Source: Gadus chalcogrammus
Taxonomy: Eukaryota; Chordata; Actinopteri; Gadiformes; Gadidae
Assembly: GCF_026213295.1 (NCBI RefSeq)
Contig: NC_079414.1
Location: 5,677,476-5,741,475 of the forward strand
Length of the DNA stretch: 64,000 bases
Reading direction: 5' to 3'
The position numbers and the translations under genes were made by a program. Below, piece after piece: positions 47,857 to 58,765 of this stretch. The notes beneath the pieces were generated by a model. It was not told where the DNA came from. It saw nothing but the letters and a program-made list of their open reading frames with translations, and searched no databases. Position 1 is the stretch's first letter. Every line of letters begins with the position of its first letter.

Positions 47857-48648
47857 ATGGATTGGGATTGTTCTTGCTCTGCCTTTCTCATGGATAAGAT
47901 AGCTCTGTTAGAGAGACGTATCTCTCAGTTAGAGGATGAAAGGGTAGCGAGAATAGAGAAAACAGTTATTCCAGAAAGTATAGAGAAGAGACCCGCCAGG
48001 CGGACTCGTGGAGCTAACGCTATCGTTAGCAGTGACTCCGCCAAGGTAATCCTGTCGGCAGCACCACTTGCGAGGCAGGTTGCGGTGGTCAGTACCCTGC
48101 CTCGCAAGTCTTTTTCGGGGGTAGAAACGCTAGTCATAGGTGACTCTGTTACACGTAAAGTTAGGCTACACTCGCCAGCGACAGTTATTTGCCTACCCGG
48201 GGCCAGGGCTCCCGACATTGAAGCTAAACTTAGGGTGCTAACATGCGGTGAGACCTCATACGGAGTTAGATTAGATGCACCAAACACCGACATTAGCTTC
48301 GACAACATTGTAGTTCATGTCGGCACCAACGATGCTAGGACAAGACAAACTGAGGTCACAAAAAGCAACATAGCTAGGCTTTGTGACTTCGCCAGAAAGA
48401 TGTGTCGGCATCGATTAATTCTCTCTGGCCCTCTACCCGATAAGGGTAATGATGAGCGTTATAGTAGACTATTGTCTCTAAATCGCTGGCTGGCCCTATA
48501 TAGCTCAGAGCAGGGCTTTGGTTTCATAGATAACTGGCCCTCCCTGTGGGGTCGCCCTGGTGTGCTCATGAGAGACGGCCTACACCCTACTGGGTTAGGT
48601 GCCTCAATTATGTCAAAAAACATAGATAGATGTCTTAGTCAGGCGTGA
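47857..48648 (+). CDS. L2-type LINE ORF1 protein with SGNH esterase domain
   Basis: 263 codons, no stop. The N-terminus (residues 12-35, [20 protein letters not shown]) is a likely short coiled coil. From residue 90 an SGNH hydrolase-type fold is indicated by block I VIGDSVTR (S97), block III VGTNDAR (156-161) and block [12 protein letters not shown] (D240, H243). Such esterase domains are known in ORF1 of L2/CR1 LINEs, where their role in retrotransposition is unclear. The start ATG at 47857 follows a 276-nt leader. It is the best-preserved part of this element. All catalytic residues I would expect are present. Confidence 0.88.
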   Translation: MDWDCSCSAFLMDKIALLERRISQLEDERVARIEKTVIPESIEKRPARRTRGANAIVSSDSAKVILSAAPLARQVAVVSTLPRKSFSGVETLVIGDSVTRKVRLHSPATVICLPGARAPDIEAKLRVLTCGETSYGVRLDAPNTDISFDNIVVHVGTNDARTRQTEVTKSNIARLCDFARKMCRHRLILSGPLPDKGNDERYSRLLSLNRWLALYSSEQGFGFIDNWPSLWGRPGVLMRDGLHPTGLGASIMSKNIDRCLSQA

Positions 48649-48702
48649 CTCATCCACTCACAGCACGCTGGGCTGCAGGAGTTTAGTAAACCTGCTAGCA
48701 AC

Positions 48703-51700
48703 ATGATAGTCTACGTTGCAGAGTCTAGAACAGAGTCTAGAATAGCAGATGGGTTAGCTGAACCAGGATCTACTGCACCAATTGTTTCAGAGCTGAGTGT
48801 TAACCGGACTCCCTCTGTAACTAACGCTGTACCTATATGTATGGTGGGCCAAAACTGCATGTCAAACCGCATGTCAAATCGCATGTCAAATCGCATGGTA
48901 AATCGCATGACGCATGACGCATCGCATGAAATTAACGCTGTACCTATGTGTACAGTCGTGCAAAATCGCATGTTAACTCGCATGACAGAGCTGAGTGTTA
49001 ACCACACTCCCTCAGAAATTAACGCTGTACCTAGTACAGGCGTGCAAAATCGCATGGCAAATCGCATGATAAACCGCATGTCAAATCAAATACTAACAAC
49101 TAACCGGACTCCCCTGAAATTAACACTGTACCTATATGTACGGTGGCGCGGCCCCGCTCTGTCTCGAGGTGTAAAACCCGCAGGGCGAGCGCCGCGACCA
49201 GTATGTCCAACTCTGGCGATCCCACTGATCGCCTCAGAGCTGAGTGTTAACCAGACTCCCTCTGAAAATAACCCTGTACCTATATGTACGGTGGTGCGGC
49301 CTCGCGCTGTCTCGAGGTGTAAAACCCGCAGACGAGGGCCGCAACCAGTATGTCGAAACCGCGGTATCCCCCTGATCGCTTCAGAGCTGAGTGTTAACCA
49401 GACTCCCTCTGAAAATAATAAAAAGGAAGTACTCAGAATAGGGTTCATGAACATAAGGTCGCTTTCATCGAAGGCGCTCTTGGTCCATGATTTAATTATT
49501 GATAATAAGATCGACATACTGGGGCTTTCTGAAACCTGGTTAAAACCAGATGAGTTTCTAGCCTTAAACGAAGCTACTCCACCCCATTACGTTAGCACCC
49601 AAGTATCTAGAGAAGTTAAGAAAGGTGGTGGAGTAGCCCTGATATCTAATTCTAAGCTTAATTTAAAGCCGAAGAATAGATATATTTTCAGATCCTTTGA
49701 GGTGCTAGCACTCTGCACCTCAGCTCCTCGAGAAGCAAAACGAGTTCCAGACTCTTTTGTTTTAGCTGTAGTATACCGTCCTCCAGGACCGTATTCAGTT
49801 TTTCTGGATGAGTTTTCTGACTTTGCAGCTGATTTTGGCTACATATTCAGACAATATTTTGCTTATTGGGGATTTCAACATTCACGTGAATAACCCGTCT
49901 GATGCCCTCACAAGGGCTTTTCTCTCCATTACAGATACGCTTGGCTTCAAACAGCTCGTCCAGCAACCAACTCACATCGGTGGAAACACGTTGGATCTCG
50001 TTCTGACCCGCGGTGTTGACATTTCGCAGCTAGTGGTCTCTTCCTACACCTCAGCTTTATCAGACCACTTTTTGCTCACTTTCCAGATGGTGGTATCCTG
50101 CCCCTGCGACGATCAGCAAGCTACTTTCAGCCGTCGTCGCATCACACCTGCAACCATTACAGCTATGGAAGATAAGTTATCTGGTTCACTTGCACCTCTC
50201 TGTAACTATAGTGGTTCTGTGGAGTGCCTTACTGATGACCTCAACACTGCCTTGTCTGTTGCCATTGATTCAGTTGCTCCGTACGTAACTAAAAAACGAA
50301 CATTGAAAAAACCAGCTCCTTGTTTAATGCAGAAACTCGCATTCTGAAGCGAAATTGCAGGATCCTTGAACGCAAATGGCGCTCGACTAAACTTGAGGTC
50401 TTTCATCTTGCATGGCATAATAGTCTGATCACCTATAAGGGTGCGCTGACTATCGCCAGGAACGCCTACTTTTCTAGTATCATTAATTTGAATAGAAATA
50501 ATCCTAAGTTTCTTTTTGACACGGTGAGGAGTCTCACTCAGAAACAGAATCAGACCGTAGGCTCCTCGATCTCGGCAGGTGAATTCATGGATTTCTTTGA
50601 GAATAAGATTCAATCAATTAGAGAGGAAATTGATGCTTACCGGGCGGCTAATCCTACACATCCTGTGGGGCAGGATGGGGTTCTGCCAAGTAGGATGGTG
50701 AATTCTGACGCAACTCTTTTGGAGTTTAAGGCGATTTCCTTGGTGGAACTTGAAAGGGTGATAAAGGCCTCAAAGCCAACAACTTGTATGTTGGATCCGC
50801 TCCCTTCTAGGGTTCTTAAGGAACTTTTTCCAGCGGTGGGGCCTGTTATCCTCTTGCTATGAATCTTTCGTTTTCAACAGGAATTGTTCCTTCCAATTTC
50901 AAGGCTGCGGTGTTAAAACCGCTACTCAAAAAGCCTGGCCTAGATCCTGAATTAGTCAGGAACTATCGGCCTATATCGAATCTGCCCTTCTTGTCTAAGG
51001 TACAGGAAAGGATTGTAGCAAAGCAAATTGTTGACTATTTGACGAGGAATAATCTCTTTGAACCTTTCCAGTCGGGGTTCAGGAATTTCCACTCAACTGA
51101 AACTGCTATTACAAGAGTTGTAATGACATCCTTCTTGCTTTGGATAAAAACACAAGCACAATGCTTGTGATGTTGGATCTGAGCGCTGCGTTTGATACGA
51201 TTGACCATAGCACTCTTCTTCACCGTCTTGAAACACTATGTTGGTTTCGGGGGTACGGCTCTTGGTTGGCTTGAATCGTAACCTCACAGATAGAACCCAA
51301 TTTGTGCTCATGAGGGTGCAGAATCGAAGCATTGTAAATTGCGCTTTGGCGTACCACAAGGGCGGTTCTTGGTCCATTGCTTTTTGCAATTTATATGCTT
51401 CCCCTCGGTGACGTTATCCGCGGCTTCGGAATTAGTTTCCATTGCTATGCGGATGACAACCCAGCTCTACATTCCTGTGGATTCCGGGGATTCTGCCAGA
51501 TTCAAAAGGTTGAGTCCTGTTTGGCTGCTGTGAAGGGCTGGATGTCACAAAACTTCCTACAGCTTAATACTGGGAAGACAGAGCTGATGATTATCGGCTC
51601 GAAGCGGGGACCGGGAAAAGTTTGAGGACTGTCTCTCATGTGGTTGGATGGCTTCGCCATCCCACAGAGTGCATCCGCAGAATCTTGGTGTCTTGTTCGA

Positions 51701-52290
51701 CCCTCAACTATGCTTTGATCAGCATATAAGAAGTGTAACTAGCAATTGCCTTTTTCCATTTGAGAAACATTGCAAGAATCAGATCAATGTTATCTGTAGT
51801 GGATGCAGAGACACTGATTCATGCGTTTGTCTCGTCAAGACTGGACTATTGCAATGCACTGTTCTCGGGATTACCGAACTCTACTATAAAGAGTCTACAG
51901 CTGGTACACAATGCGGCAGCTAGATTGCTGACCAGAACGAGAAAGTTTGATCATATTACACCTATTCTCGCCTCTTTACAATTGGCTACCAATAACTTTC
52001 AGATCAGACTTTAAGGTGCTATTGCTAACCTATAAAGCCTTGCATGGACTATCTCCATTGTACCTGAAGGACCTGATTATTCCTTATATTCCTTCTCGGT
52101 CTCTCCGGTCTTCGGGAGCCGGTCTTCTTTCATTGCCGAAGGTTAAAAAGAAATCGGCTGGACAGAGAGCATTGCCTATCGAGCCCCTTTTTATGGAATA
52201 GGCTGCCATCAGCGATCAGGGAAGCTGACTCTGTGGAGCTATTCAAAGGGAAGCTCAAAACGCACCTCTACAATCTTGCATTTGGAGTGT
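48703..52290 (+). pseudogene. L2-type LINE ORF2 (endonuclease-RT), frameshifted
   Basis: 48703-49420 is a repeat-rich spacer in frame with the endonuclease. The endonuclease starts at about 49425 ([20 protein letters not shown]), with GLSETWLK and [10 protein letters not shown]; a frameshift near 49820-49860 shifts to [18 protein letters not shown] and ALSDHFLL. More frame changes follow near 50320, 50860 and 51110. RT motifs seen: NYRPISNLPFLSKV, LVMLDLSAAFDTIDHSTLLH and the catalytic YADD (51446-51457). C-terminal blocks: LNTGKTELMIIGS, SSRLDYCNALFSGLPN, VHNAAARLLT and LTYKALHGLSPLYLKDLI. At least five frame changes and several stops make it inactive, in contrast to the intact ORF1. Confidence 0.85.
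48785..49420 (+). repeat. internal repeats in the L2 spacer
   Basis: The coding motif SELSVN.TPSE.NAVPICTV recurs about five times (from 48805, 48985, 49095, 49228 and 49384), two of the units separated by an Arg/Pro-rich segment that itself repeats ([29 protein letters not shown]). Between the first copies, ATGTCAAATCGC repeats about four times. One unit near 49100 is read in a shifted frame. Confidence 0.8.
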
Positions 52291-52726
52291 GAAAACAACA
52301 GATGCGTAGTGAAGACTACTCTGTTTGCTTGTGCTTTTCTTATTACATTATACATTCCCACTATGTACTTTTCCGTTCTAATTCACTATTCTGTCAGTTG
52401 TAGCGTGCTGCGGGTGCTGGACTGGATGCCTGGACTCTCCTCATGGATAACCGGCCAGAACCCCATCACCATTTTAATATGATGTACATGTATTTACCTG
52501 TATGCCATTTGTGGCACCCATTGCACTCCTGACCATCCCTGGAAGAAGGGATCCCCTACACTGCGTTTCTTCTCAAGATTTCTTCCTTGCTGATTCAAGG
52601 GAGTTTTTTCTTGCCCGTGTGGGGGCATGGGTAAAGGGGGGTGTCACAAATATTTGGCCTGTTAAGCCCTTTGAGACTGTAATGGTGATTAAGGGCTATA
52701 CAAATAAAATTGAATTGAATTGAATT

Positions 52727-53322
52727 GAAGAATAGAGTCCAACCCTTATCCAGGAGTACGGTACCAGAGCTGAGACTGTGCGTGGAGGTAAGCCCCACCA
52801 GATCTAACTGATAGCGCTCCACCTCCCTCACAAGCTCCGGTTCCATTCCCCACAGCGAGGTGACGTTCCATGTCCCCAGAGCCAGCTTCTGCCGCCCGGG
52901 TCTGGTCCGTCGAGACCCCTGACCTTCGCTGGCACCCATGTGGCTGCGCACCCGACCCCAACGGGTCTTCCCACAGGTGGTGGGCCCATGAGATGAAGAG
53001 AGGGGGGGTGCCACGTAGTTTGTTCGGGCTGTGCCCGACCGGGCTCCGTGGCAAACCCCGGCCACCAGGCGCTCGCCATCGAGCCCTCCGTCTGGGCCTG
53101 GCTCCAGACGGGGGCCCCGGGCTTCCTCCGGGCCGGGGCACATCTCCTCTTTTTTCGATATTCATTGAGGATTTTTGAACCATTCTTAGTCTGGCCCCTC
53201 ACCTGAGACCACTCTGCCATGAGAGACCCTACCAGGAGCACAAGGCTCCAGACAACCCAGCCCTCAGGTTCACAGGGACACGCAAACCTCTCCACCACGA
53301 TAAGGTGACGGTTCCAGGAGAG
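52727..53322 (-). pseudogene. LINE 5' leader and N-terminal endonuclease part
   Basis: Minus strand: after the 5' leader, about 52895-52730 encodes LALGTWNVTSLWGMEPELVR, EVERYQLDLVGLTSTHSL and LLDKGWTLFF, the start of the APE endonuclease (N in WNVTS). It stops at the L2 insertion and continues at 47580. The 7-bp duplication GAAGAAT marks the break. The region before the endonuclease is Arg/Pro/Gly-rich and not recognised. Confidence 0.8.
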
Positions 53323-53495
53323 GCTTCTCTCGTCCGTTTCGTATATAAAAAACGGCGGGAGTGCCATACTGGCAGACAAAACCAACTCGTCAATTGGCGA
53401 TCCAATAGGAACCACTCTACTCCGCTTTTCATTTGAAAAACGGCGGGAGAGAAATACTGCAGCCATGTCCAACTCGCCATCCGGCGAGAGGATCT

Positions 53496-54086
53496 TCAAC
53501 GATGCCGCTTAAAAGAAGATGCCTTCTTTCTTAAGCCGTAGAAGGGGCACCGGACTCCAACACAGTTGCCGACTGAGCCCCTGGACATGTTTAACATGTA
53601 GAAACGAACAAAGGGGCCGGGGAAAGACCAAGACGCAGCCGCGCAAATGTCTTCCACCGGAATGCATCTGAGTAAAGCCGTTGAAGCGGCCACGCCCCGT
53701 GTCGAGTGAGCTTTAACGCCCAATGGTGGCGCTAAACCTTGCCGAGCGTAGGCTAAGCAAACACCCTCACATATCCAGCGAGAAGACCGCTGTTTAGAGA
53801 GAGCGGCCGAGCGTTTCACGTACATAGCCAGCGCCCGCACAGGGCACAGCAGATGCAACTCTGCCTCCGCCTCAATAGAACGAGGCGGGGGGTGAAAAGC
53901 CTCAAGCACAATATCTCTCGACCGAAAATAACTATTAATGTTCTTAGGGAGGAACGCAGGAATAGGTCTGAGCCGCGCAAAGGAGCTGTCCTCGTTAAGC
54001 AACAAGCAGCTCGGGCTGACAGACAGAGTGGTCAGCTTACAGGCCTGCTTGGCAGAAACCAAAGCCAATAAGAGCGCAGTTTTAAA
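53496..54086 (-). pseudogene. DIRS tyrosine recombinase, C-terminal part
   Basis: Minus strand: FKTALLLALVSAKQACKLTT, LSVSPSCLLL, LCPVRALAMYVKRSAAL, then the catalytic region KAHSTRGVAASTALL (H-x-x-R) and EDICAAASWSFPGPFVRFYM (the active-site Tyr). This is the integrating enzyme of DIRS elements, used instead of a DDE integrase. Its N-terminal part lies at about 55000-54818, on the other side of an inserted LINE fragment. The reading frame closes at 53496 shortly after KKASSFKRHR. Confidence 0.85.
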
Positions 54087-54817
54087 TCTTTTAATCTTGG
54101 TGTAAAAATGGATCCCCAGCTCACTTTTGAATCCCATATCAACCACCTCTGCAAGACCTCCTTCTATCACCTCCGCAACATTTCCAAACTCCGCCCCATT
54201 CTCTCCCTCTCAGACTCCGAAAAACTAGTTCATGCCTTTATCTCCTCCAGACTGGACTACTGTAACGCCCTACTCATCGGGATCCCTAGCAAGAGCCTGC
54301 AGAGGCTTCAATACGTACAAAACTCTGCAGCTAGGATCCTGATGAGAGTGCGTAAGCATGAGCACATTACCCCCATCCTCCACTCACTCCACTGGCTTCC
54401 GGTTTCCACCCGGATTGAGTACAAGGTTTCCGTCCTCACTCACCAATCTATCCATGGACATGCCCCCCCATACCTCAAAGAACTTCTCAACCTACATAGC
54501 ACAACACGCTCCCTCCGCTCCACTCACTCTAACCTCCTCCACATACCCAGAACCAAACTGAGGACCATGGGAGATAAGGTCTTCAGTGTTGCCGCCCCAC
54601 GCCTGTGGAATGCCCTCCCCGACACCTTGAGGGCACCACAATCCACTGATTGTTTTAAAAAAGGTCTTAAAACATTTATTTTTAAAAAAAAACTTTGGCT
54701 CGCACTCTTAGATGTTTTTAAAACCCCCTTTATATTTTTATTTTTGTTTTTAACCTGTAGCCCTTTGAGATCTTCGGATGAAAAGGGCACTATAAATTAA
54801 ATTTATTATTATTATTA
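54087..54817 (+). mobile_element. 5'-truncated L2-type LINE fragment inside the DIRS recombinase
   Basis: The plus strand is open from before 54108 to 54800 and encodes the C-terminal end of an L2-like ORF2: LTFESHINHLCKTSFYHLRN, FISSRLDYCNALLIGIPSKS, RLQYVQNSAARILMR, HEHITPILHSLHWLPVS, HGHAPPYLKELL, FSVAAPRLWNALPDTLR. The 3' end is CTATAAATTAAATTTATTAT with an ATT tail. TAAA flanks both sides (54083-54086 and 54818-54821), a short and therefore weak target duplication. It belongs to a different subfamily from the 47581-52726 element, judging by its tail. Confidence 0.85.
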
Positions 54818-55708
54818 TAAAGGACAGGGCATCCAAAGGGGCCTGAGACAAAGGCTCGAAAGGTGTCCCTGGACAACCCGCGCAACACGTTGGGGAGATC
54901 CCAGCGTGGTGTAAGCACGGGCGAAAACAGGCCTAACCTGTCTAGCCCCACGCAAGAACCTCTTGACCAGTGGATGGCTGAAGATCGGTCCACCATCACA
55001 GTGGCTGAGTCTAGGCAAAGTCCCAAGTAGAATATCTGCCAGCCGGGGAGTGGGAAGTTCTTCTCCCAGTTGATTGGCAAAACCCAGAAAAGAGATATGG
55101 TTTATCACCGTCATGCTGTCCCTTCTCGCAGCTTCCTCTGAGTTGCTCAGAATAAGTAGGTCGTCGAGGTAGAAGAGAACCCTCTTTCCCTGACGCCTGA
55201 GCGGTCCCAACGCCGTCTCCACACACTTCGAGAAGGTGCGCGGGGCCAGGGAGTAGCCGAATGGCAGGCCCTGGTACTTGTATGCCACCCCCATAAAGGC
55301 AAAACGGAGAAACTTCCTGTGCGCCTGCCAAACAGGGACGTGGAAGTTAGCATCCTTGAGATCCAGGGATGTGAACCAGTCGCCCTCTCTCACACATTGG
55401 AGCAGCGCTCTGATAGTGAGCATTCTGAGTTTCCTCGCAGCAACGAATCTGTTGAACACGCAAAGAACCAGAATAGGTCTCAACTCCCCTGACTTCTTGG
55501 AAACCAGGAAGTAGCGGGAGTAAAACCCTCGATGTGACTCGTTGGGGGGAATGACAGTGATGGCCCCCTTCTCCAAGAAACGGGCCACCTCTGCTGCCAG
55601 AGCCATGCTTGCCGCCAGATCCTGTAGCCAGGTCTCCACCAACCGCATAAAGGGTGGGGGACAGCGCTTGAACTGTATGGGATGACCCCATCTCAACGTG
55701 TTGTCCAA
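54818..55708 (-). pseudogene. DIRS reverse transcriptase and recombinase N-terminus
   Basis: Minus strand, from 55708: RWGHPIQFKRCPPPF, FLEKGAITVIPPNESHRGFY, RYFLVSKKSGELRPIL, WFTSLDLKDANFHVPVWQAH, LPFGYSLAPRTFSKCVETAL and the catalytic FYLDDLLIL. Shortly after that (about 55090) the RT ends, RNase H is missing, and the sequence passes directly into HPLVKRFLRGARQVRP and, one frame over, WDLPNVLRGLS, the start of the tyrosine recombinase. So the copy carries an internal deletion plus frameshifts. Confidence 0.8.
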
Positions 55709-55729
55709 CCACGATGGTAGAACGCACCG

Positions 55730-57603
55730 CTCTAGCCAACACGCATAGCGGTCGGAGAGGGCGAGCTGACAGCTGAGGAATGCTGTCCAGGAATAACCAG
55801 TATTCCTCGGCCCCTACCGCCTCCACACAGTGTGTGGACCAAGGGGGGCATCCCATGAAAAGGAGGAGGCTCAGCGATCATGGAAGACGTCACAGAACTA
55901 GTCGCTGTACAAACAGCGAGCTGTCTAGATGCCGTGCTCGTGTCCGCTGAACAGGCAACGAGCCGTCTAGCCGTAGCACTCATGACAGTGCGTTGTCTGC
56001 TGGCTGTAACCACAACGCGCAGACCCGTCTTCTCACCTTCCATCGACTGTAGAAGGGAGGTAGAGGGGATAATAATGTGGGAAACTAGGAAACTAGTACA
56101 AGCTTCCGTATCCACGGGCTTGTTTAATGAGTCTCCAGAACGCCCACGAAGCTCAAAGGGACGCCGCTTCCTAGAAGCAGGTGAATCAGAGGTTATGTAA
56201 ACAAGCCGTCCGGCCGTCACCCTACAGCCATCTGGCTGAAGGGGGGAAAGAGGTAATCTAAAGGAATATTGCTCTTTAGGGAGTATTGACTGCCGTTCGG
56301 TCGAACAGTCTTTCTTTTCTTTATTATTTGCATAAGAAAAGGTGGGAGCAAGTTTGCGGCACTTTTGGCCCCCGTGGTGCGGCTCTCCCCGGCTGCGGCG
56401 GCGGCTGCCATCGCTGCTGCGGCTGCTGCGGCTGCTGCTGCGGCATCGGGACTGGTTGCGGAGGCGCCCCCCTGGAACGCTGGAACCGGCCTGGACCCCG
56501 CTTCTCACGGATGGACTGCTGGTGAGCGAGCAACTCCGAGAACCGGGGCCCAAATAGTCCATCCGGCCGAAACGGCTACCGGCTGGCACAGCTGAAGGAT
56601 GGCGCTTGAGAAGCGGGAAACCGTAGGCCATCTCGCGGCCTCCTCTGGGCGGTAAGCCTCCCTGCCAGCCGACAAGGAGACCAGGGCAGCGGAGAGCAGG
56701 GCAATGTTGTTGACCGCCGCCGCAGACTGCGGGGCACAGACAAACCCCCTGTCTGCCAGGCCGGCAATCTGGAGGCGGTCGGGGGGGAAGCGGCTTCTCG
56801 CTAGGACGCCATCCGGCGCCCGGACAGAGAAGCGCTGCCAGGGAAGGCTCCAGGCGAGGGATCCCCCTCGCCTGAGTATCAGCCCACCCTTCCACGTTGG
56901 TGAAGACAGTGAAGGCCCTCACCGGGGCCTTCAGAGTAGAGGGGTCCCCACCCGCAGCGGTGAAAAGGTGCTGAACCAGTGGGAACAGGGGGCACTGGGT
57001 AACCCGCCGGGAGGAAGACAGGGTGGCAAAACACTCGGATGACACTCGTGTCATCCGACATTGGAGCGAGTGGCGGGGCCGGCATAGGGATGCCCTTGAT
57101 GGCCGACGCCTCACCCATGATCTCACCGAAGAGGCCATCCGGCGCGGTCTCTCCTTCGGGACGATAGTGGCTTCGGTGGAAGCCCCGGAGTGGGAGAACT
57201 CGGACGCAGAGCCAGGAAAGACGTCGTCCAAGGAGGCGACGTCGTCAACCTCGAAGCGCTCGTCGGCGTCCTGGGCGTCTGGAACTTCGGTCCCGAAGAT
57301 GTCAAGGGCCTCAGCAAGATCCACCGACGGGGAGAAAAAGAAGTGTCTGGAGAGGAGCCCTTCTTCAGGCAGCTCGCGGCAGGCGGCGCAGGAGGCGGGA
57401 GCAACCAAGGCAGCCGCGGCGTGTTCAGCGCCGAGGCACCTGAAACACGCCCGGTGTCCGTCACCCGACGCCAGGGAAGCGGGACAGGAGGAGCACTGAG
57501 GCCCTGAAAAGGGCCCGCCAGCTCTTACAGGAGCGCTCTCCAGTGGCCCTGAAAAGGACCGTTGGTCCATGGCCCCGGTATTCATCTTAAGGTTGGAAGT
57601 CAT
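55730..57603 (-). pseudogene. DIRS gag-like ORF
   Basis: The minus-strand ATG at 57603 (MTSNLKMNTGAMDQ) opens a frame to about 55732. Near the N-terminus are Cys-containing motifs (CSSCPASLASGDGHRACFRC, CAACRELPEEGLLSR) like those of DIRS gag proteins; then an acidic, Ser-rich region and a Ser/Arg-rich stretch (RCRSSSRSSRSSDGSRRRSR). The upstream part of the open frame beyond 57603 belongs to the neighbouring LTR and is not part of this protein. The middle probably contains compensating frameshifts, because the Pro/Arg-rich stretch around residues 230-330 looks out of frame. Confidence 0.65.
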
Positions 57604-57644
57604 ATCTGAGCATGCTTTATGAAAAAATAAATGTATATATATAT

Positions 57645-57754
57645 TGTAGCAGGCCAGTGGGTGTGGGGTTTCCACGCCACCAAGTCAAATTATACACACA
57701 ACACAGAGAGCAGTTCAATAAGGTGATTTATTCAAAATAGACGAATAATTGACC
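57645..57754 (-). repeat. 3' LTR, partial
   Basis: About 110 bp match the first part of the 62301-62759 LTR (TGTAGC to GAATAATTG) with a few differences. The rest is deleted and joined to RNase H sequence, with CCCTGGCG shared at the joint by the corresponding end of the full LTR. Confidence 0.85.
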
Positions 57755-58765
57755 CTGGCGTTACTGTCCTTATTCCTTGACATCCAAACCAGTGGTGCAT
57801 GATCTGTGACCAGGGTGAAATGGCGCCCCAACAGGTAGTATTTCAGGGTTTCCAGGGCCCACTTGATGGCAAGACATTCCTTCTCCACAGTGGAGTATTT
57901 TTGTTCCTTCTGCTACAACTTCCGGCTGATATAAATAATCGGGTGTTCCTCACCTTCATGTAGTTGTGACAACACTGCCCCCACCCCTCTTTCCGACGCA
58001 TCCGTCTGCACCACCATTGGCTTGGTGAAGTCCAGGGTTACCAGCACGGGTCCTGAACACAGTGTGCCCTTTTAGGTTCTGAAAGGCTTTCTCCGTCTCC
58101 TCGGTCCATGTGACTTGGGCGGGCAGCCGGTCCCTGGTCAGATCTGTCAGAGGGCTGGCTATGGACGCAAAGTGGGGAATAAACCTCCGGTAGTAGCTGG
58201 TAAGCCCCACAAACGTGCGTACCTGTTTCTTGGTCAGGGGCCGTGGCCAGTCCTGTATCGCCTCCACCTTCTTCACCTGGGGTTTCACACATCCCCTCCC
58301 AATGGTGTAGCCCAGGTACTCTGCCTCGTGCAGACCGAGCTGAAACTTCTTTGGGTTCGCCGTTAGCCCCGCCTCCCGTAAGGCCCGCAATACTCCGCTC
58401 ACCTGCTTCACATGAGTGTCCCACTCACTCCCATGGATGACTATATCGTCAATGTAGGCCGCCGCGTACCCCCGATGGGGACGGAGTACCCAGTCCATCA
58501 ACCTCTGGAAGGTGGGCGTGGCACTGTGCAATCCGAAGGGTAGCTTCCTGTAGTGGAACAGCCCGTCAGGAGTGGCAAAAGCGGTTTTCTCCCACGCCTC
58601 GGGAGCTAAGGGTACCTGCCAATACCCCTTTGTCAGGCCGAGCGTGCTGATATACCGGGCGGTCCCTAGCCGTTCTATGAGTTCATCTATTCGGGGCATG
58701 GGGTAGGCGTCAAATTTAGATATCTCATTTAGCTTCCTAAAGTCGCTGTCGGACTCTATAATTCA
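57755..58765 (-). pseudogene. Gmr1-like reverse transcriptase and RNase H
   Basis: Minus strand: RKLNEISKFDAYPMPRIDEL, TLGLTKGYWQVPLAPEAWEK, YRKLPFGLHSATPTFQRLMD, AAAYIDDIVIHGSEWDTHVK (catalytic YIDD), KPQVKKVEAIQDWPRPLTKK, FVGLTSYYRRFIPHF. After a frameshift near 58050, RNase H follows: VGAVLSQLHEGEEHPIIYIS, YSTVEKECLAIKWALETLKY, TLVTDHAPLVWMSRNKDSNA. A stop replaces a residue after YISRKL. The sequence ends abruptly at the LTR remnant. The first RT block is missing, because the integrase C-terminus is fused directly upstream. Confidence 0.85.

Larger units (their letters stand above)
47581..52726 (+). mobile_element. L2-type LINE with two ORFs, inserted in the minus-strand LINE
   Basis: Flanked by GAAGAAT on both sides (47574-47580 and 52727-52733). 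It has an ORF1 with an esterase domain, a repeat-rich spacer, a frameshifted ORF2 (endonuclease and RT), and a 3' end AAATAAAATTGAATTGAATTG, the usual (TTGAA)n tail of fish L2-like LINEs. It is nearly full length at 5.1 kb. Confidence 0.9.
46098..53322 (-). mobile_element. LINE inserted in the DIRS element, split by an L2-type LINE
   Basis: The 12-bp sequence GCTTCTCTCGTC lies on both sides (46086-46097 and 53323-53334), an exact target-site duplication. The 5' part (52727-53322) begins with a leader (minus: CCTGGAACCGTCACCTTATC) and the 3' part (46098-47580) ends with an ATGAGATGAAAATGAGAT tail. The two halves join in sense at the insertion point of the plus-strand L2 element. The copy lacks the RT core. 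Confidence 0.9.
45440..57644 (-). mobile_element. DIRS-type (tyrosine recombinase) retrotransposon, disrupted
   Basis: On the minus strand, in order: gag-like ORF (57603-55730), reverse transcriptase (55708-55090), tyrosine recombinase (about 55000-53496, interrupted), and at the far end inverted and direct repeats (45440-45780) of the kind that make up the 3' terminal and internal complementary regions of DIRS elements. RNase H and methyltransferase sequences between RT and recombinase are missing. Two later LINE insertions (46098-53322 and 54087-54817) split it. The 5' end is not found; the LTR element at 57645 abuts or interrupts it. Confidence 0.8.

Noticed and set aside
57023..57507. Plus-strand open frames of 158 and 105 codons
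   Set aside because: Antisense to the GC-rich DIRS gag; no protein family features.
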